Below, piece by piece: positions 8,615 through 17,975 of a stretch of DNA of 64,000 nt. Under the pieces are notes generated by a model. It did not search any database. It was given only the letters and a program-made list of their open reading frames with translations, and had not been told where the DNA came from. Made by a program: the position numbers and the translations under genes. Every line of letters starts with the position of its first letter. Position 1 is the first letter of the stretch. Origin of the DNA: Verrucomicrobiaceae bacterium (GTDB lineage Bacteria; Verrucomicrobiota; Verrucomicrobiia; Verrucomicrobiales; Verrucomicrobiaceae); NCBI GenBank assembly GCA_027490195.1, contig JAIXYN010000014.1, forward strand, positions 172,178-236,177. Reading direction: 5' to 3'.

Positions 8615-11600
8615 GTGAACCGCCTCCGCCACATTCTTGTCTCCGCCTCTGCAGGTTCCGGAAAAACCTACCAATTGGTGCGGCGGCACCTGCATCTGCT
8701 CGCACTCGGGCAGCGGCCGGAGGGCCTCGCGGCGATGACCTTCACGCGCAAGGCGGCGGGCGAGTTTTTCCAGCGCATCTTGCAGCGCCTGTCCGTGCTC
8801 TCACAGCACGGTGAGCAGCCGGAGCACTACTTCGAGGGCATGGCGCCGTTGCCGGAGCAGTGGCCGGAATTTGTCCTGCTCCTGCGCAAGGTCACGCAAC
8901 GGCTCCACCGCCTGCGCCTTGGGACGATGGACAGTTTTTTCGCCAACATTACCGCCTGCTTTCCGCTGGAGCTCGGCCTGCCTCTCGGTGCCAGTGTGAT
9001 GGCCGAAAATGAATCGGCGCAGGCGCGGCGGGAGGCGCTGGATGCGCTGCTGGAACGCATTCATTCCTCGCGCGATGACCACGCGGGGCGTGCGCTGCTC
9101 GAAGGTTTCAAGCAGGCCACTTTTGGCATTGAGGAGCGCAGCGCGGCGAGCAGCCTGGAGTCCTGGATCAACGATCATCACGCCACCTGGCTGGACAGCG
9201 GGGATGGTTCACCTTGGGGCAGGCTGCCAGGGCTGGAGCTGGCAGGCGCTGGGAATCTCACGGCTGCGCTCGATGACCTGCGGGACCGTTTTGTGCCGCG
9301 CACCGATGAGGGGGCCCTGTTTTTGGAGCAATTCATCTCTCAAGCCTCGGCCATGGAGCCGGGGGCCACACTGCCACTGAGAGTGAAGTACTTTTTGGAT
9401 AAAACGACGGCCGTCTGGGAGGATTTAAAGTCGGGCAGGGCTGAAATCGGCTGGGGGCGGGGCAAGAAATCTGAGCTCACCGGGCAAACAGCGCGTGCCT
9501 GGGTGCGTGTTGCCGGGGCAATTCTTGACCTGGAATTGATCTGCCGTGTGCAGCGCACTCGGGGTATGGCGGCGCTGATGGCGCTGTATGAAGCCGAGTA
9601 CGCTCGTCGTGTGCGTTCACGCGGTCGGTTATCCTTTGCTGATGTGCAGCGCCTGCTGGCAGCGGCGACAGCTGATGGCTCGGAGTGGGCGGATGGTGAA
9701 AGCGGCGATCTGTGGTTCCGGCTGGACGGACGCTATGACCACTGGCTGTTTGATGAGTTTCAGGACACCAGCCGCGTGCAGTGGAATGTCGTGCGCGGTC
9801 TGGTGGATGAGGTGATGCAGGATGATACCGGCAGGCGCAGCTTCTACGCCGTGGGGGACCCGAAACAGTCCATCTACCTCTGGCGGCAGGCTGAGCCGGG
9901 GCTGTTTGACGATGTGCTGCACGAATGGCCGCATCAGGACCAGGACGGGCTGGAACCGCAGACTCTCAGTCAGTCCTTCCGCAGTGCTCCGGCTGTGCTG
10001 AACGCGGTGAACGCGGTGTTTGCAAACGCCGCTGGCATCGAGGCGGTCCTACCGGGCTGCACGGCCGGGTTTGCTTTCAGAGAGCACGTGGCAGCGGAGA
10101 GGAATCGGCGGCTCAGCGGTTACGCGGCGCTGCTGAGTGTGTGCCAGGAAGAGGGGCAGCGCAATCCTTCCACCACACCCACGGTGACGGCTCTGCTGAA
10201 CGAGATCCGCCCCTTGGAAAGTGGGCTGACCTGCGCGGTGCTGGTGCGCGGCAACAAGAATGCCAATGACGTTGCGGAAGAACTGCGGGCGACCACGGGC
10301 ATGGAGATCGTGTGCGAATCGCAGATCCATCCGGCCACGGACAATGCGGTGACGCTCGCCTTGCTTTCGCTGCTGCAACTGGCGGCGCATCCGGGCGACA
10401 CCCTCGCGCTGGAGCATCTCAAAATGACGCCGCTGTGGCCGCAGATTGATTTTGCGGGGCAGGGATGGGCGCTGACCTGTCATCAGGTGCGTGAGTCTGT
10501 GTTTGAGCGCGGGTTTGTCGGCTTCACAGAAGTCTGGACGCGGCATGTGCGCGCACTGCTGCCGGAGATGGATGCCTTTCACGAGCTGCGGCTGCGTCAG
10601 TTCGGTGAAATGGCTGCTGAATTTGATGCAGGCGGTTCACGCGACATCGATGCGTTTCTGCTGCATGCGCGTGATGCACCGATGCAGGTGCGGGGGGCTG
10701 CAAACGCGGTGCAGGTGATGACCGTGCACAAGGCCAAGGGCCTGGAGTTCGATGTGGTCATTTTGCCGGACCTCAATGGCGACGCGATGGACAACGTGCG
10801 GCGGCGTTCGCTGATCGTGAATCGTGATGCGCAGGGCATTTCCTGGGTTTTGCAGGAGCCGCCGCGCATTTTTGCACCGTTGCACGAGGCTTTGAACGAA
10901 GAGCTGGAGGTCTCGAAGCAGCGCTCGGGTTTTGAATCGCTCTGCCGACTGTATGTGGCGATGACGCGGGCCAAGCGCGGTCTGTATCTGATCGCTGAAC
11001 CACCGCCGAAGTCGAAAGAGCCATCTATGAAAGAGGCGCAGTTTTTGCGCCGGATGCTTGGCGTGGCGGGTGAAGCCGAAGCAGGAGCTGCGTATCTGAC
11101 GGAGTGGCAGACGGGGGATGCGCAGTGGTTTGCCGCATCGACTGGCGGAACGTCCCGGCCGCCGGAGACTGCGGTGGTGTCGCGTCCGCTGGGGGAGTTG
11201 CTGCGGGAGTTCCAGCCTCTGGCCAAGCGCATGACGCCTTCGGGAGAAGAAGCTTTTCAAGTGAAGGGCAGCATGCTCTTTAGCGCGGGGCGCGAGCCGG
11301 GGCGGAGACTGGGCAATCTGGTGCACGAGCTGCTGGCCCACGTGGAGTGGTGGGATGCCACGTCGAGCATGGCTGAAATCGAATCGCGCTGGCAGGCCTC
11401 GGGTTTGCTGCGTGGGGAGGCGGTTGAAGCGACGGCGTTGGCAATGGTGCGCGGAGTTCTGCTTTCAGCGGCTGCTGAGTCTGCCTTTGCCAAACCTGCA
11501 GATGAGGCTCAGGCGTGGAGGGAGCGGCCATTTGACCTGATCCATGAGGGGAGCTGGATCAGCGGCGTGTTTGACCGGGTGGTGGTCCAGCGTGACTCGG

Positions 11601-11788
11601 TGCAACTCATTGATTTTAAGACGGATGAGGTGCCGAACGAGGAGGCTTTGGCCGAAAAAGTGGCGGGATATCGCCCGCAGATCATGCTGTATCGCCAGGC
11701 ATTGGTGCGGCTGACGGGCCTGAAACTGGAGCAGATCGAATCTGCCCTGCTGTTCACCCGGAACTGCGTTCTGGTGGACGTAAAGTGA
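8615..11788 (+). CDS. AddA/RecB-like UvrD-family helicase-nuclease
   Basis: A 1057-residue superfamily 1A helicase with a C-terminal nuclease, most like AddA, which resects double-strand breaks for RecA recombination. It starts at GTG (8615). The Walker A motif is residues 11-18 (ASAGSGKT), Walker B is in WLFDEFQDTSRVQW, followed by VGDPKQSIYLWRQAEP (motif III region). The 2B/motif V segment is VMTVHKAKGLEFDVVILP and motif VI is YVAMTRAKRGLYL. The C-terminal PD-(D/E)XK nuclease shows GRRLGNLVHELL near residue 890, an acidic residue in SGVFDRVVV, and LIDFKTDE near residue 1000. All motifs look intact. AddB normally lies next to addA, but no such gene is here; a partner must be elsewhere or the enzyme works alone. 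An Ala/Leu-rich middle section of about 150 residues lacks obvious motifs. Confidence 0.9.
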   Translation: MNRLRHILVSASAGSGKTYQLVRRHLHLLALGQRPEGLAAMTFTRKAAGEFFQRILQRLSVLSQHGEQPEHYFEGMAPLPEQWPEFVLLLRKVTQRLHRLRLGTMDSFFANITACFPLELGLPLGASVMAENESAQARREALDALLERIHSSRDDHAGRALLEGFKQATFGIEERSAASSLESWINDHHATWLDSGDGSPWGRLPGLELAGAGNLTAALDDLRDRFVPRTDEGALFLEQFISQASAMEPGATLPLRVKYFLDKTTAVWEDLKSGRAEIGWGRGKKSELTGQTARAWVRVAGAILDLELICRVQRTRGMAALMALYEAEYARRVRSRGRLSFADVQRLLAAATADGSEWADGESGDLWFRLDGRYDHWLFDEFQDTSRVQWNVVRGLVDEVMQDDTGRRSFYAVGDPKQSIYLWRQAEPGLFDDVLHEWPHQDQDGLEPQTLSQSFRSAPAVLNAVNAVFANAAGIEAVLPGCTAGFAFREHVAAERNRRLSGYAALLSVCQEEGQRNPSTTPTVTALLNEIRPLESGLTCAVLVRGNKNANDVAEELRATTGMEIVCESQIHPATDNAVTLALLSLLQLAAHPGDTLALEHLKMTPLWPQIDFAGQGWALTCHQVRESVFERGFVGFTEVWTRHVRALLPEMDAFHELRLRQFGEMAAEFDAGGSRDIDAFLLHARDAPMQVRGAANAVQVMTVHKAKGLEFDVVILPDLNGDAMDNVRRRSLIVNRDAQGISWVLQEPPRIFAPLHEALNEELEVSKQRSGFESLCRLYVAMTRAKRGLYLIAEPPPKSKEPSMKEAQFLRRMLGVAGEAEAGAAYLTEWQTGDAQWFAASTGGTSRPPETAVVSRPLGELLREFQPLAKRMTPSGEEAFQVKGSMLFSAGREPGRRLGNLVHELLAHVEWWDATSSMAEIESRWQASGLLRGEAVEATALAMVRGVLLSAAAESAFAKPADEAQAWRERPFDLIHEGSWISGVFDRVVVQRDSVQLIDFKTDEVPNEEALAEKVAGYRPQIMLYRQALVRLTGLKLEQIESALLFTRNCVLVDVK

Positions 11789-11903
11789 CTTTTTTTGAAT
11801 CCAGAGCGCCTTTGCTAACGCAAAAACTTGTGTGATCGCATTAGCTCTGGCATGGAATCCGCGCATCGTAGCCTTTTCGGCGCGATCTGTGCCCAAACCC
11901 ATC

Positions 11904-12470
11904 ATGAGCCAGTCAGAACTTAGCGAAGAAGACCTGCTCCAGCGTGCTGGACGCGGGGATTCGCGTGCGTTCGACCAGCTCTATGACCGGATGGCGCCAC
12001 GGCTTTTTGGCCTTCTGCGCCAGATGCTGCATGACGAGCGCGAAGCCGAGGACATCCTACAGGATGGTTTTGTGCAGTTGTGGGAGCGTGCATCGACCTT
12101 TGAGGCCGAGCGCAGCAAGGCGTTTACATGGGCGGTGATGCTGTTCCGCCACAAGGCGATCGACCGCATGCGCATGCTGGGCCGGCGCAATCGACTGGTA
12201 GAAAGTGCCGTGCTGGAACAGACCATTTTGGGGGCGTCCTCCCATGCATCTGCAGACGATGAAGTGCAGGCCAACGAACGCGGAGTGGTGGTGCGAGAAG
12301 CGCTGAACGAACTGCCGAAAGAGCAGCGACAGCTGATTGAATTCGCATTCTTAAAGGGCCTTACCCATCACGTGATCGCTGAATCGATGGGCATTCCCCT
12401 TGGTACAGTGAAGACTAACATCCGCCGTGGGCTGCTGCGCCTGCGTGATCTTTTGAAAGGAGGCGCATGA
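11904..12470 (+). CDS. ECF-type RNA polymerase sigma factor
   Basis: A 188-residue extracytoplasmic-function sigma factor. Region sigma2 is at about residues 20-90 and includes AFDQLYDRMAPRLFGLLRQM and AEDILQDGFVQLWERA, the polymerase-binding and -10-recognition helices. Region sigma4 is at about 125-185 with LPKEQRQLIEFAFLKGLTHH and the helix-turn-helix IPLGTVKTNIRRGLLRLRD. I chose the ATG at 11904 because conserved sequence starts there (MSQSELSEEDLLQRAGRGD); the frame is open upstream for 24 more codons. The stop overlaps the anti-sigma start by four bases (ATGA), so the two are translationally coupled. This arrangement, and the SigK/RskA resemblance of the partner, suggest an envelope-stress or redox signal; the actual signal is unknown. 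Confidence 0.95.
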   Translation: MSQSELSEEDLLQRAGRGDSRAFDQLYDRMAPRLFGLLRQMLHDEREAEDILQDGFVQLWERASTFEAERSKAFTWAVMLFRHKAIDRMRMLGRRNRLVESAVLEQTILGASSHASADDEVQANERGVVVREALNELPKEQRQLIEFAFLKGLTHHVIAESMGIPLGTVKTNIRRGLLRLRDLLKGGA

Positions 12471-13387
12471 TGGACCAGGAACGTTTTGAAGAACTGGCCG
12501 CCATGAATGCGCTCGGCATGCTGGAGAACGACGAAAAGCGTGCTCTGGATGGTGCCGTCGCGCGCGACAAAGAGCTACGCACGCTCACCACGGAACTGGA
12601 GCAGACGACAGCAGAGCTGGCCTATCTCATCGTGCCGGTGGAACCACCTGCGAACATGAAGAAGCGCATCCGTGCCAAGATGCGCGCCACTGGAGTGAAG
12701 GGTGCGGGTGTCTCACGTGGCGTCGTTATTGGTGGCATTGGCTGGGCGCTGGCGGCCAGCTTTGCCGTGGCCTCGGTATGGCTGTGGCGCGAACAAGCCG
12801 GCTTGACCCAGCAGCTTGCTGCGGCCTCGCGGGCTATGGCCCCGGTGAACAACCCTGCCACTCCCGTGGTGGATGATGGCAAGACGCGTACGCTTGAGGA
12901 AGAACTCAAAAAGCGGCGGGATGAATTCGAGGCGCAGAAGCAGGCACTGATGACGAAAATCGAATCTCTGCACAAGCAGGAGACCGATGCGAGTGCACAA
13001 ATCGCCAAGCTCACTGCCGAAGTGGCGGCGCTGAAAGAGCAGGAGCAGCAGTCGCAGCTCCAGATCGCCACCCTGCAAAGCAAGGTTTGGGAATACCGCC
13101 GCAGCGAGATGCTTGTCGTCTGGGATCAGAAACGCAGTCAGGGCGTCGTGGTGCTCGACAAGATGCCGAAGGTGGAGTCTGACCAAGATTACCAGCTGTG
13201 GGTCGTGGATCCGAACAAGCCCGACCCGGTGAGTGCGGGCGTGGTAACGGTCGATGCGAAAGGCTCTGTGAAGACCAGCTTCAAACCGGTCGAATCAGTG
13301 ACCGGCGAGGCCAAGTTTGCGCTCAGCGTCGAGAAAAAAGGCGGCGTGCCGAAGAGTGAAGGTCAGCTTTTGATGGTGGGGCCGTGA
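12467..13387 (+). CDS. RskA-like membrane-bound anti-sigma factor
   Basis: A 306-residue protein likely to hold the upstream sigma factor inactive at the inner membrane. Residues 1-75 form the cytosolic sigma-binding domain (ERFEELAAMNALGMLENDEK, then paired helices). A transmembrane helix lies at about 84-106 (VVIGGIGWALAASFAVASVW). A coiled coil follows at about 140-205. The C-terminal 100 residues match the extracytoplasmic RskA fold, with YQLWVVDPNKPDPVSAGVV and a final KSEGQLLMVGP. The His-Cys-Cys zinc motif of ZAS-type anti-sigma factors is absent, as in RskA. The first codon is part of ATGATG at 12467; either ATG could start. Regulated proteolysis of such proteins is known in the family; nothing in the sequence shows the protease site. 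Confidence 0.9.
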   Translation: MMDQERFEELAAMNALGMLENDEKRALDGAVARDKELRTLTTELEQTTAELAYLIVPVEPPANMKKRIRAKMRATGVKGAGVSRGVVIGGIGWALAASFAVASVWLWREQAGLTQQLAAASRAMAPVNNPATPVVDDGKTRTLEEELKKRRDEFEAQKQALMTKIESLHKQETDASAQIAKLTAEVAALKEQEQQSQLQIATLQSKVWEYRRSEMLVVWDQKRSQGVVVLDKMPKVESDQDYQLWVVDPNKPDPVSAGVVTVDAKGSVKTSFKPVESVTGEAKFALSVEKKGGVPKSEGQLLMVGP

Positions 13388-13421
13388 TGCAGGTTTAGCA
13401 TTCCGACTGACCGCCTTTCGT

Positions 13422-14813
13422 TCAGCCGTTCCAACCGCCGCCCATGGCTTTGTAAATGCGAACCCAAGCGGTTGCGACACGGGTGCGGCTGAGGGCGATG
13501 TCGTTTTGGGCACCGAGGGCGACGCGTTCTGCATCTAGCACAGTGAGGAAATCAGCAATGCCGTCCTGGTAGCGCTTGCGTGCCAGGGTGGCGGCTTCGC
13601 GGGCTGAGGAGGCAGAGACTTCAAGATGGTGCAGGCGGACTCGTTCACGGTCATAAGACGTGAGTGCGTTTTCGGTTTCTTCGAGGGCGAGGAGAACCGT
13701 CTGCTCATAGCGGGCGAGCGCGGCGTCGGCGCGGCGTCCGGCGGCGGCGATCTGCTGACGCACGCGGCCGAGATTGAAGGCGGCCCAAGTGATGCGCGGG
13801 CCAAGGCTGAAGCCATCGGAATTGCGGTCTCCCATGTAGGCCAGGGTGGCCGCCTCTATGCCGATGCGACCGTTGAATGTGACACGCGGAAACAAATCCG
13901 CGACCGCGATACCAATGCGGGCCGTTTCTGCCGCCAGAATGTTTTCGGCGACACGAATGTCAGGCCGGCGACGCAGCAGTTCTTCGGGTTTGACGATGCC
14001 GATCCGGGCGGGTGCGACAGGCTGCTTTTTGCTGCTTTGCAGCCGGGGGCGGAGTTCGGAGGGATTTTGTCCGCACAAGACGGCGATGCGATGGATGGAC
14101 CTAGCGATGTTTTCCTGATGCGTGGGGATTTGCGCCAAGGTGGTGTTCCAGAGCGCGTTGGCCCGGGCAACATCGAACTGCGTGCCACGTCCACCTTTGA
14201 GCGAAGCCTCGGCGATGTGGAGGGCGTCGGACTGATTGCCGGCGTTTTCATTCGCCACGTTGAGCTGGGCCTGGGCTCCGCGCAGTTCCAGGTAGTTGAT
14301 GGCAATCTCGGACTGCAAGGAAATCAGCAGATCATGCAGGTTGGCATCCATGGCCCCCGAGTTTGCCTTGGCGGCTTTGACGGAGTTGCGGATGCGCCCA
14401 AAAAAGTCCAGCTCCCAGTCGGCATCAAACCCGGTGCGGTAAAGCTCGAAATCGCGGTTGCGGAAACCTGTGAATGAGGTGGCTCCATTGCGGACGCTGT
14501 CATAGGTCGAGCCGAGAGTGACGGTGGGGGCGTAGTTGAAGGTGGATTCACGCCAAAGGGCGCGTGCTTCGAGGAGGCGTGAGCGTGCGGCGCTGAGATC
14601 TTTGTTCTGGGTGTCGGCGAGTGCGACCAGCTCGTTCAGTGTGCTGTCGTTCAGCTTGCGCCACCAGGCGGCATCCACCTCGGCAGCACGCGCTGCATCC
14701 GCCCGCGAGGCGAAGTCGGCAGGCATCTTGGGCTGCGGTTTGAGGATTTTCGGCCCGACGGTGCAGCTGGAAAGCGTGCAAAGGATGAGCAGGAAAGGCT
14801 TAATGGGCTGCAT
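13422..14813 (-). CDS. Outer-membrane efflux lipoprotein (NodT/TolC family)
   Basis: The outer-membrane channel of a tripartite RND pump, 463 residues with the start I chose (ATG at 14811-14813). The N-terminus MQPIKPFLLILCTLSSCTVG has a lipobox (LSSC) that predicts lipid anchoring, as in the NodT subgroup. The mature start (CTVGPKILKPQPKMPADF) is the usual GPxYxxP-like opening. Two repeats of the outer-membrane efflux domain follow, with long helical hairpins such as ETENALTSYDRERVRLHHL and GIADFLTVLDAERVAL near the end; the latter is the conserved second-repeat helix. The start overlaps the end of the pump gene by 14 bases, so it is the third gene of the operon. Convergent with the anti-sigma gene, 34 bases apart. 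Confidence 0.93.
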   Translation of the reverse strand: MQPIKPFLLILCTLSSCTVGPKILKPQPKMPADFASRADAARAAEVDAAWWRKLNDSTLNELVALADTQNKDLSAARSRLLEARALWRESTFNYAPTVTLGSTYDSVRNGATSFTGFRNRDFELYRTGFDADWELDFFGRIRNSVKAAKANSGAMDANLHDLLISLQSEIAINYLELRGAQAQLNVANENAGNQSDALHIAEASLKGGRGTQFDVARANALWNTTLAQIPTHQENIARSIHRIAVLCGQNPSELRPRLQSSKKQPVAPARIGIVKPEELLRRRPDIRVAENILAAETARIGIAVADLFPRVTFNGRIGIEAATLAYMGDRNSDGFSLGPRITWAAFNLGRVRQQIAAAGRRADAALARYEQTVLLALEETENALTSYDRERVRLHHLEVSASSAREAATLARKRYQDGIADFLTVLDAERVALGAQNDIALSRTRVATAWVRIYKAMGGGWNG

Positions 14814-17800
14814 GAGGCGTGGGGGAGGGGGCGGCGGACTGACGACGTTCAACGAAAGCGCGCAGGATGACATAGAAAACGGGGGTGAAGAGCAGTCCGA
14901 AGATGGTGACGCCGATCATGCCAAAGAACACCGCTGTGCCGAGAGCCTGGCGCATTTCTGCACCCGCGCCGCTGGCGAGCACAAGCGGCAAGACGCCGAG
15001 AATGAAGGCAAAGCTGGTCATCAAGATGGGGCGCAGGCGCAGGCGGCAGGCCTCGACGGCGGCTTTGACACGGTCCATGCCCGTGTCCTGCAACTGCTTG
15101 GCAAATTCAACAATGAGGATGGCGTTTTTGGCCGCGAGACCGACGAGCACGACGAGCCCGATCTGAGTGAAGATGTTGTTGTCCTGCCCACGCAGCCACA
15201 CGCCGCCGATGGCGGAGAGCAGACACATGGGCACGATCAGAATGATGGCCATGGGCATGCTCCAGCTTTCATACTGCGCGGAGAGCACCAAGAAGACAAA
15301 GATGACGCAGAGCGGAAAGATGTACATGAGCGTGTCACCGGCGAGGATCTGCTGATAGGTGAGGTCGGTCCATTCGATGGCAAAACCGGTGGGAAGGTTG
15401 TCTTTGGCCAGACGTTCGATTTTCTCGATCATCTGGCCGGAACTGACGCCTGGCAGCGTGTTGCCATTGATGTCGGCGGAGTAGTAGAGGTTGTAGCGCT
15501 GCACACGGTCCGCACCGCCGGTCTTGATGACTTTGACGAGCGCGGCAAGCGGCACCATGTCGCCGGCTTGATTGCGAATCTTGATGCGGCCGACATCCGT
15601 TGGGTCTTTGCGGTAGGTCGGTTCAGCCTGCGCGGTGACCTGATAGGTGCGGCCGAAGAGGTTGAAGTCATTCACATAGACCGAGCCGAGGTAAACCTGG
15701 AGGGCTTCGTTTAGATCGGCCAAGGAGACGCCCATGGTTTTGGCCTGTGCGCGGTTGATTTCGAGTTTGAACTGCGGCGTCTTGGCGCGGAATCCGGTGA
15801 TGAGAGAGATCAGACCCGGCTCCTGCTGGGCGGCGGCGAGCAGCTTCTGTGTGGCGGCTTCGAGTGCTGGTAGACCGGCGTTGTTGAGATCCTGCACCTG
15901 AATTTTGAAGCCGCCGGCATTGCCCAGACCACGCAGCGGCGGCGGCGGCAGGACGAGCACGCGGCCTTCCTGAATTGTTGCGAATTTTTTGCGGATGACT
16001 GCGAGGATGCCTTCACCCCTTAGCTCGGGAGCCTGACGTTTGGCGAATTCATCAAAGACAAGGAATGCCGCGCCGACGTTGGGCTGATTGGCCTGCAAGA
16101 CGGACGAGTAGCCTGAGATGGCGAAGGTGTGCGCAATGCCGTCAATTTCGCGCGCCATGGCGTCCATCCGGCGCACCACGGCATCCGTGCGTTCGAAGGC
16201 TGCGCCATCTGGCAATTGAACAAGCACGATGGCGTAACCCATGTCCTGGGAGGGAATAAATCCGGCCGGCACATCCTGGAAAAGCTTTCCTGCCAGACCG
16301 ATCAATGCCGCGTAGCCAATCAACACGATCACGGATAGCCGGATGAGTTTGCCGACCAGTCCGGCATACAGATTGGAGCTGAACTGAAACACTCGGTTGA
16401 AAGCGCGGAAGAACCAGCCAAAAAGGAAGTTCAAAACACGGGTGAAACGATCTGGCGGTGCGCCATGTGGCTGCAGCAGAATGGCGCAGAGGGCGGGACT
16501 GAGCGTGAGCGAATTGAAGGCTGAAATGAGGGTGGAAACCGCAATGGTGAGGGCAAACTGCCGGTAGAACTGGCCGGTGATACCGCTGATGAAAGCGGTG
16601 GGCACAAACACGGCGCAAAGCACCAGCGCCACGGCGATGACGGCACCGCTGACCTCCTTCATCGCGTGCACGGCGGCCTCATGCGGAGCGAGGCCTTTCG
16701 CGATGTTGCGTTCCACGTTTTCAACCACGACGATGGCATCATCGACGACAATGCCGATGGCCAGCACCAGCCCGAACAAGGAAAGATTGTTCAGCGAGAA
16801 ACCCAGCCACTGCATCACGGCCAGCGTGCCGATGAGTGAAACGGGAACGGCGAGCAGGGGGATCACGGAAGCGCGCCAGCTTTGCAGGAAGATGATGACG
16901 ACAAACACGACGAGGAGGACCGCTTCCATTAGTGTGTGGAGCACCGATGTGATCGAGGCGCGGACGAACTTGGTGGTGTCGTAGTTGATTTTGTAATCGA
17001 TGCCTGGCGGGAAGCGCTCCTTGAGCTGCGCAAGGCGTTTGTAAACGGCATCGGCGGTGGCAATCGCGTTGCTACCGGGAAGCTGGAACACGCGGAGTGA
17101 CACCGCATTGTAACCGTCCATGTAGGTGCGGCTGGAGTAGTCGCGCGAGCCGAGTTCGATGCGTGCGACGTCGGACAGATGCACCACATCTCCCTGTCTG
17201 CCGGTTTTAAGCACGATGTCGCCAAATTCTTCGGCCTTCTTCAGACGTCCCGGCGCGGTGAGGGTGTATTGAAATGCCGAGTCTGTGGGGGCCGGTGGCT
17301 GGCCAAGAGAGCCGGCGGCCACCTGCACGTTTTGCTCACGAATCGCTTTGACGATGTCCCCCGCCGTCAGCCCCAGGCCCGCGATTTTTTCAGGATCAAG
17401 CCAGACACGCATGGAGTAGTCCATGCCGCCAAGGGCGGAGGCTTCCGCCACGCCGGGAATACGGGCGATTTCATTTTGAATCTGGAGGATGCAGTAGTTG
17501 CTTAAATACGAGACATCACGCGAGCCGTCGGGGCTGTAGAACTGAGCCGACAGGGTGAGGTCGGGCGAGCGTTTGTTCACGTTGACGCCGAGTCGTCTCA
17601 CCTCTTCCGGCAGGCGTGAGATGGTGGCGTTCACGCGGTTTTGCACAAGGACCTGCGCCTGGTCGAGATCCGTGCCGAGGCGGAAGGTGACGGTGATCTG
17701 CACCCTGCCATCACTCGTGGAGGAGGAGGACAGATACAGCATGTTCTCAACGCCGTTGATTTCCTGTTCCAGCGGCGTGGAAACAGTCTCAGCCAGCGTG

Positions 17801-17970
17801 CGCGCATCCGCACCGGGATACGTCGCGGAAACCACCACGGTGGGTGGAATGACCTCGGGGTATTGCGCAATGGGCAGCGAAACGAATGCGAGGCCACCGA
17901 GCATCGTGATGACGATGCTCAGCACGGCCGCGAAGATGGGCCGATCCACGAAAAAGCGGGCGAAATTCAT
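14800..17970 (-). CDS. RND efflux pump, HAE1 family, inner-membrane permease
   Basis: A proton-driven exporter of hydrophobic or amphiphilic compounds, 1056 residues, the usual length of the AcrB/MexB family. The N-terminus MNFARFFVDRPIFAAVLSI is the standard first helix. The proton-relay aspartates lie in helix 4 (LAIGIVVDDAIVVVENVE). Two large periplasmic loops separate helices 1-2 and 7-8, and the family motif GLAAKNAILIVEFA is present in the second half. All twelve membrane segments can be followed. It starts five bases after the fusion-protein stop and overlaps the channel gene. Substrate range cannot be read from the sequence, but a LysR regulator transcribed away from the operon is the likely controller. 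Confidence 0.97.
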   Translation of the reverse strand: MNFARFFVDRPIFAAVLSIVITMLGGLAFVSLPIAQYPEVIPPTVVVSATYPGADARTLAETVSTPLEQEINGVENMLYLSSSSTSDGRVQITVTFRLGTDLDQAQVLVQNRVNATISRLPEEVRRLGVNVNKRSPDLTLSAQFYSPDGSRDVSYLSNYCILQIQNEIARIPGVAEASALGGMDYSMRVWLDPEKIAGLGLTAGDIVKAIREQNVQVAAGSLGQPPAPTDSAFQYTLTAPGRLKKAEEFGDIVLKTGRQGDVVHLSDVARIELGSRDYSSRTYMDGYNAVSLRVFQLPGSNAIATADAVYKRLAQLKERFPPGIDYKINYDTTKFVRASITSVLHTLMEAVLLVVFVVIIFLQSWRASVIPLLAVPVSLIGTLAVMQWLGFSLNNLSLFGLVLAIGIVVDDAIVVVENVERNIAKGLAPHEAAVHAMKEVSGAVIAVALVLCAVFVPTAFISGITGQFYRQFALTIAVSTLISAFNSLTLSPALCAILLQPHGAPPDRFTRVLNFLFGWFFRAFNRVFQFSSNLYAGLVGKLIRLSVIVLIGYAALIGLAGKLFQDVPAGFIPSQDMGYAIVLVQLPDGAAFERTDAVVRRMDAMAREIDGIAHTFAISGYSSVLQANQPNVGAAFLVFDEFAKRQAPELRGEGILAVIRKKFATIQEGRVLVLPPPPLRGLGNAGGFKIQVQDLNNAGLPALEAATQKLLAAAQQEPGLISLITGFRAKTPQFKLEINRAQAKTMGVSLADLNEALQVYLGSVYVNDFNLFGRTYQVTAQAEPTYRKDPTDVGRIKIRNQAGDMVPLAALVKVIKTGGADRVQRYNLYYSADINGNTLPGVSSGQMIEKIERLAKDNLPTGFAIEWTDLTYQQILAGDTLMYIFPLCVIFVFLVLSAQYESWSMPMAIILIVPMCLLSAIGGVWLRGQDNNIFTQIGLVVLVGLAAKNAILIVEFAKQLQDTGMDRVKAAVEACRLRLRPILMTSFAFILGVLPLVLASGAGAEMRQALGTAVFFGMIGVTIFGLLFTPVFYVILRAFVERRQSAAPSPTPHAAH

Positions 17971-17975
17971 GATGT

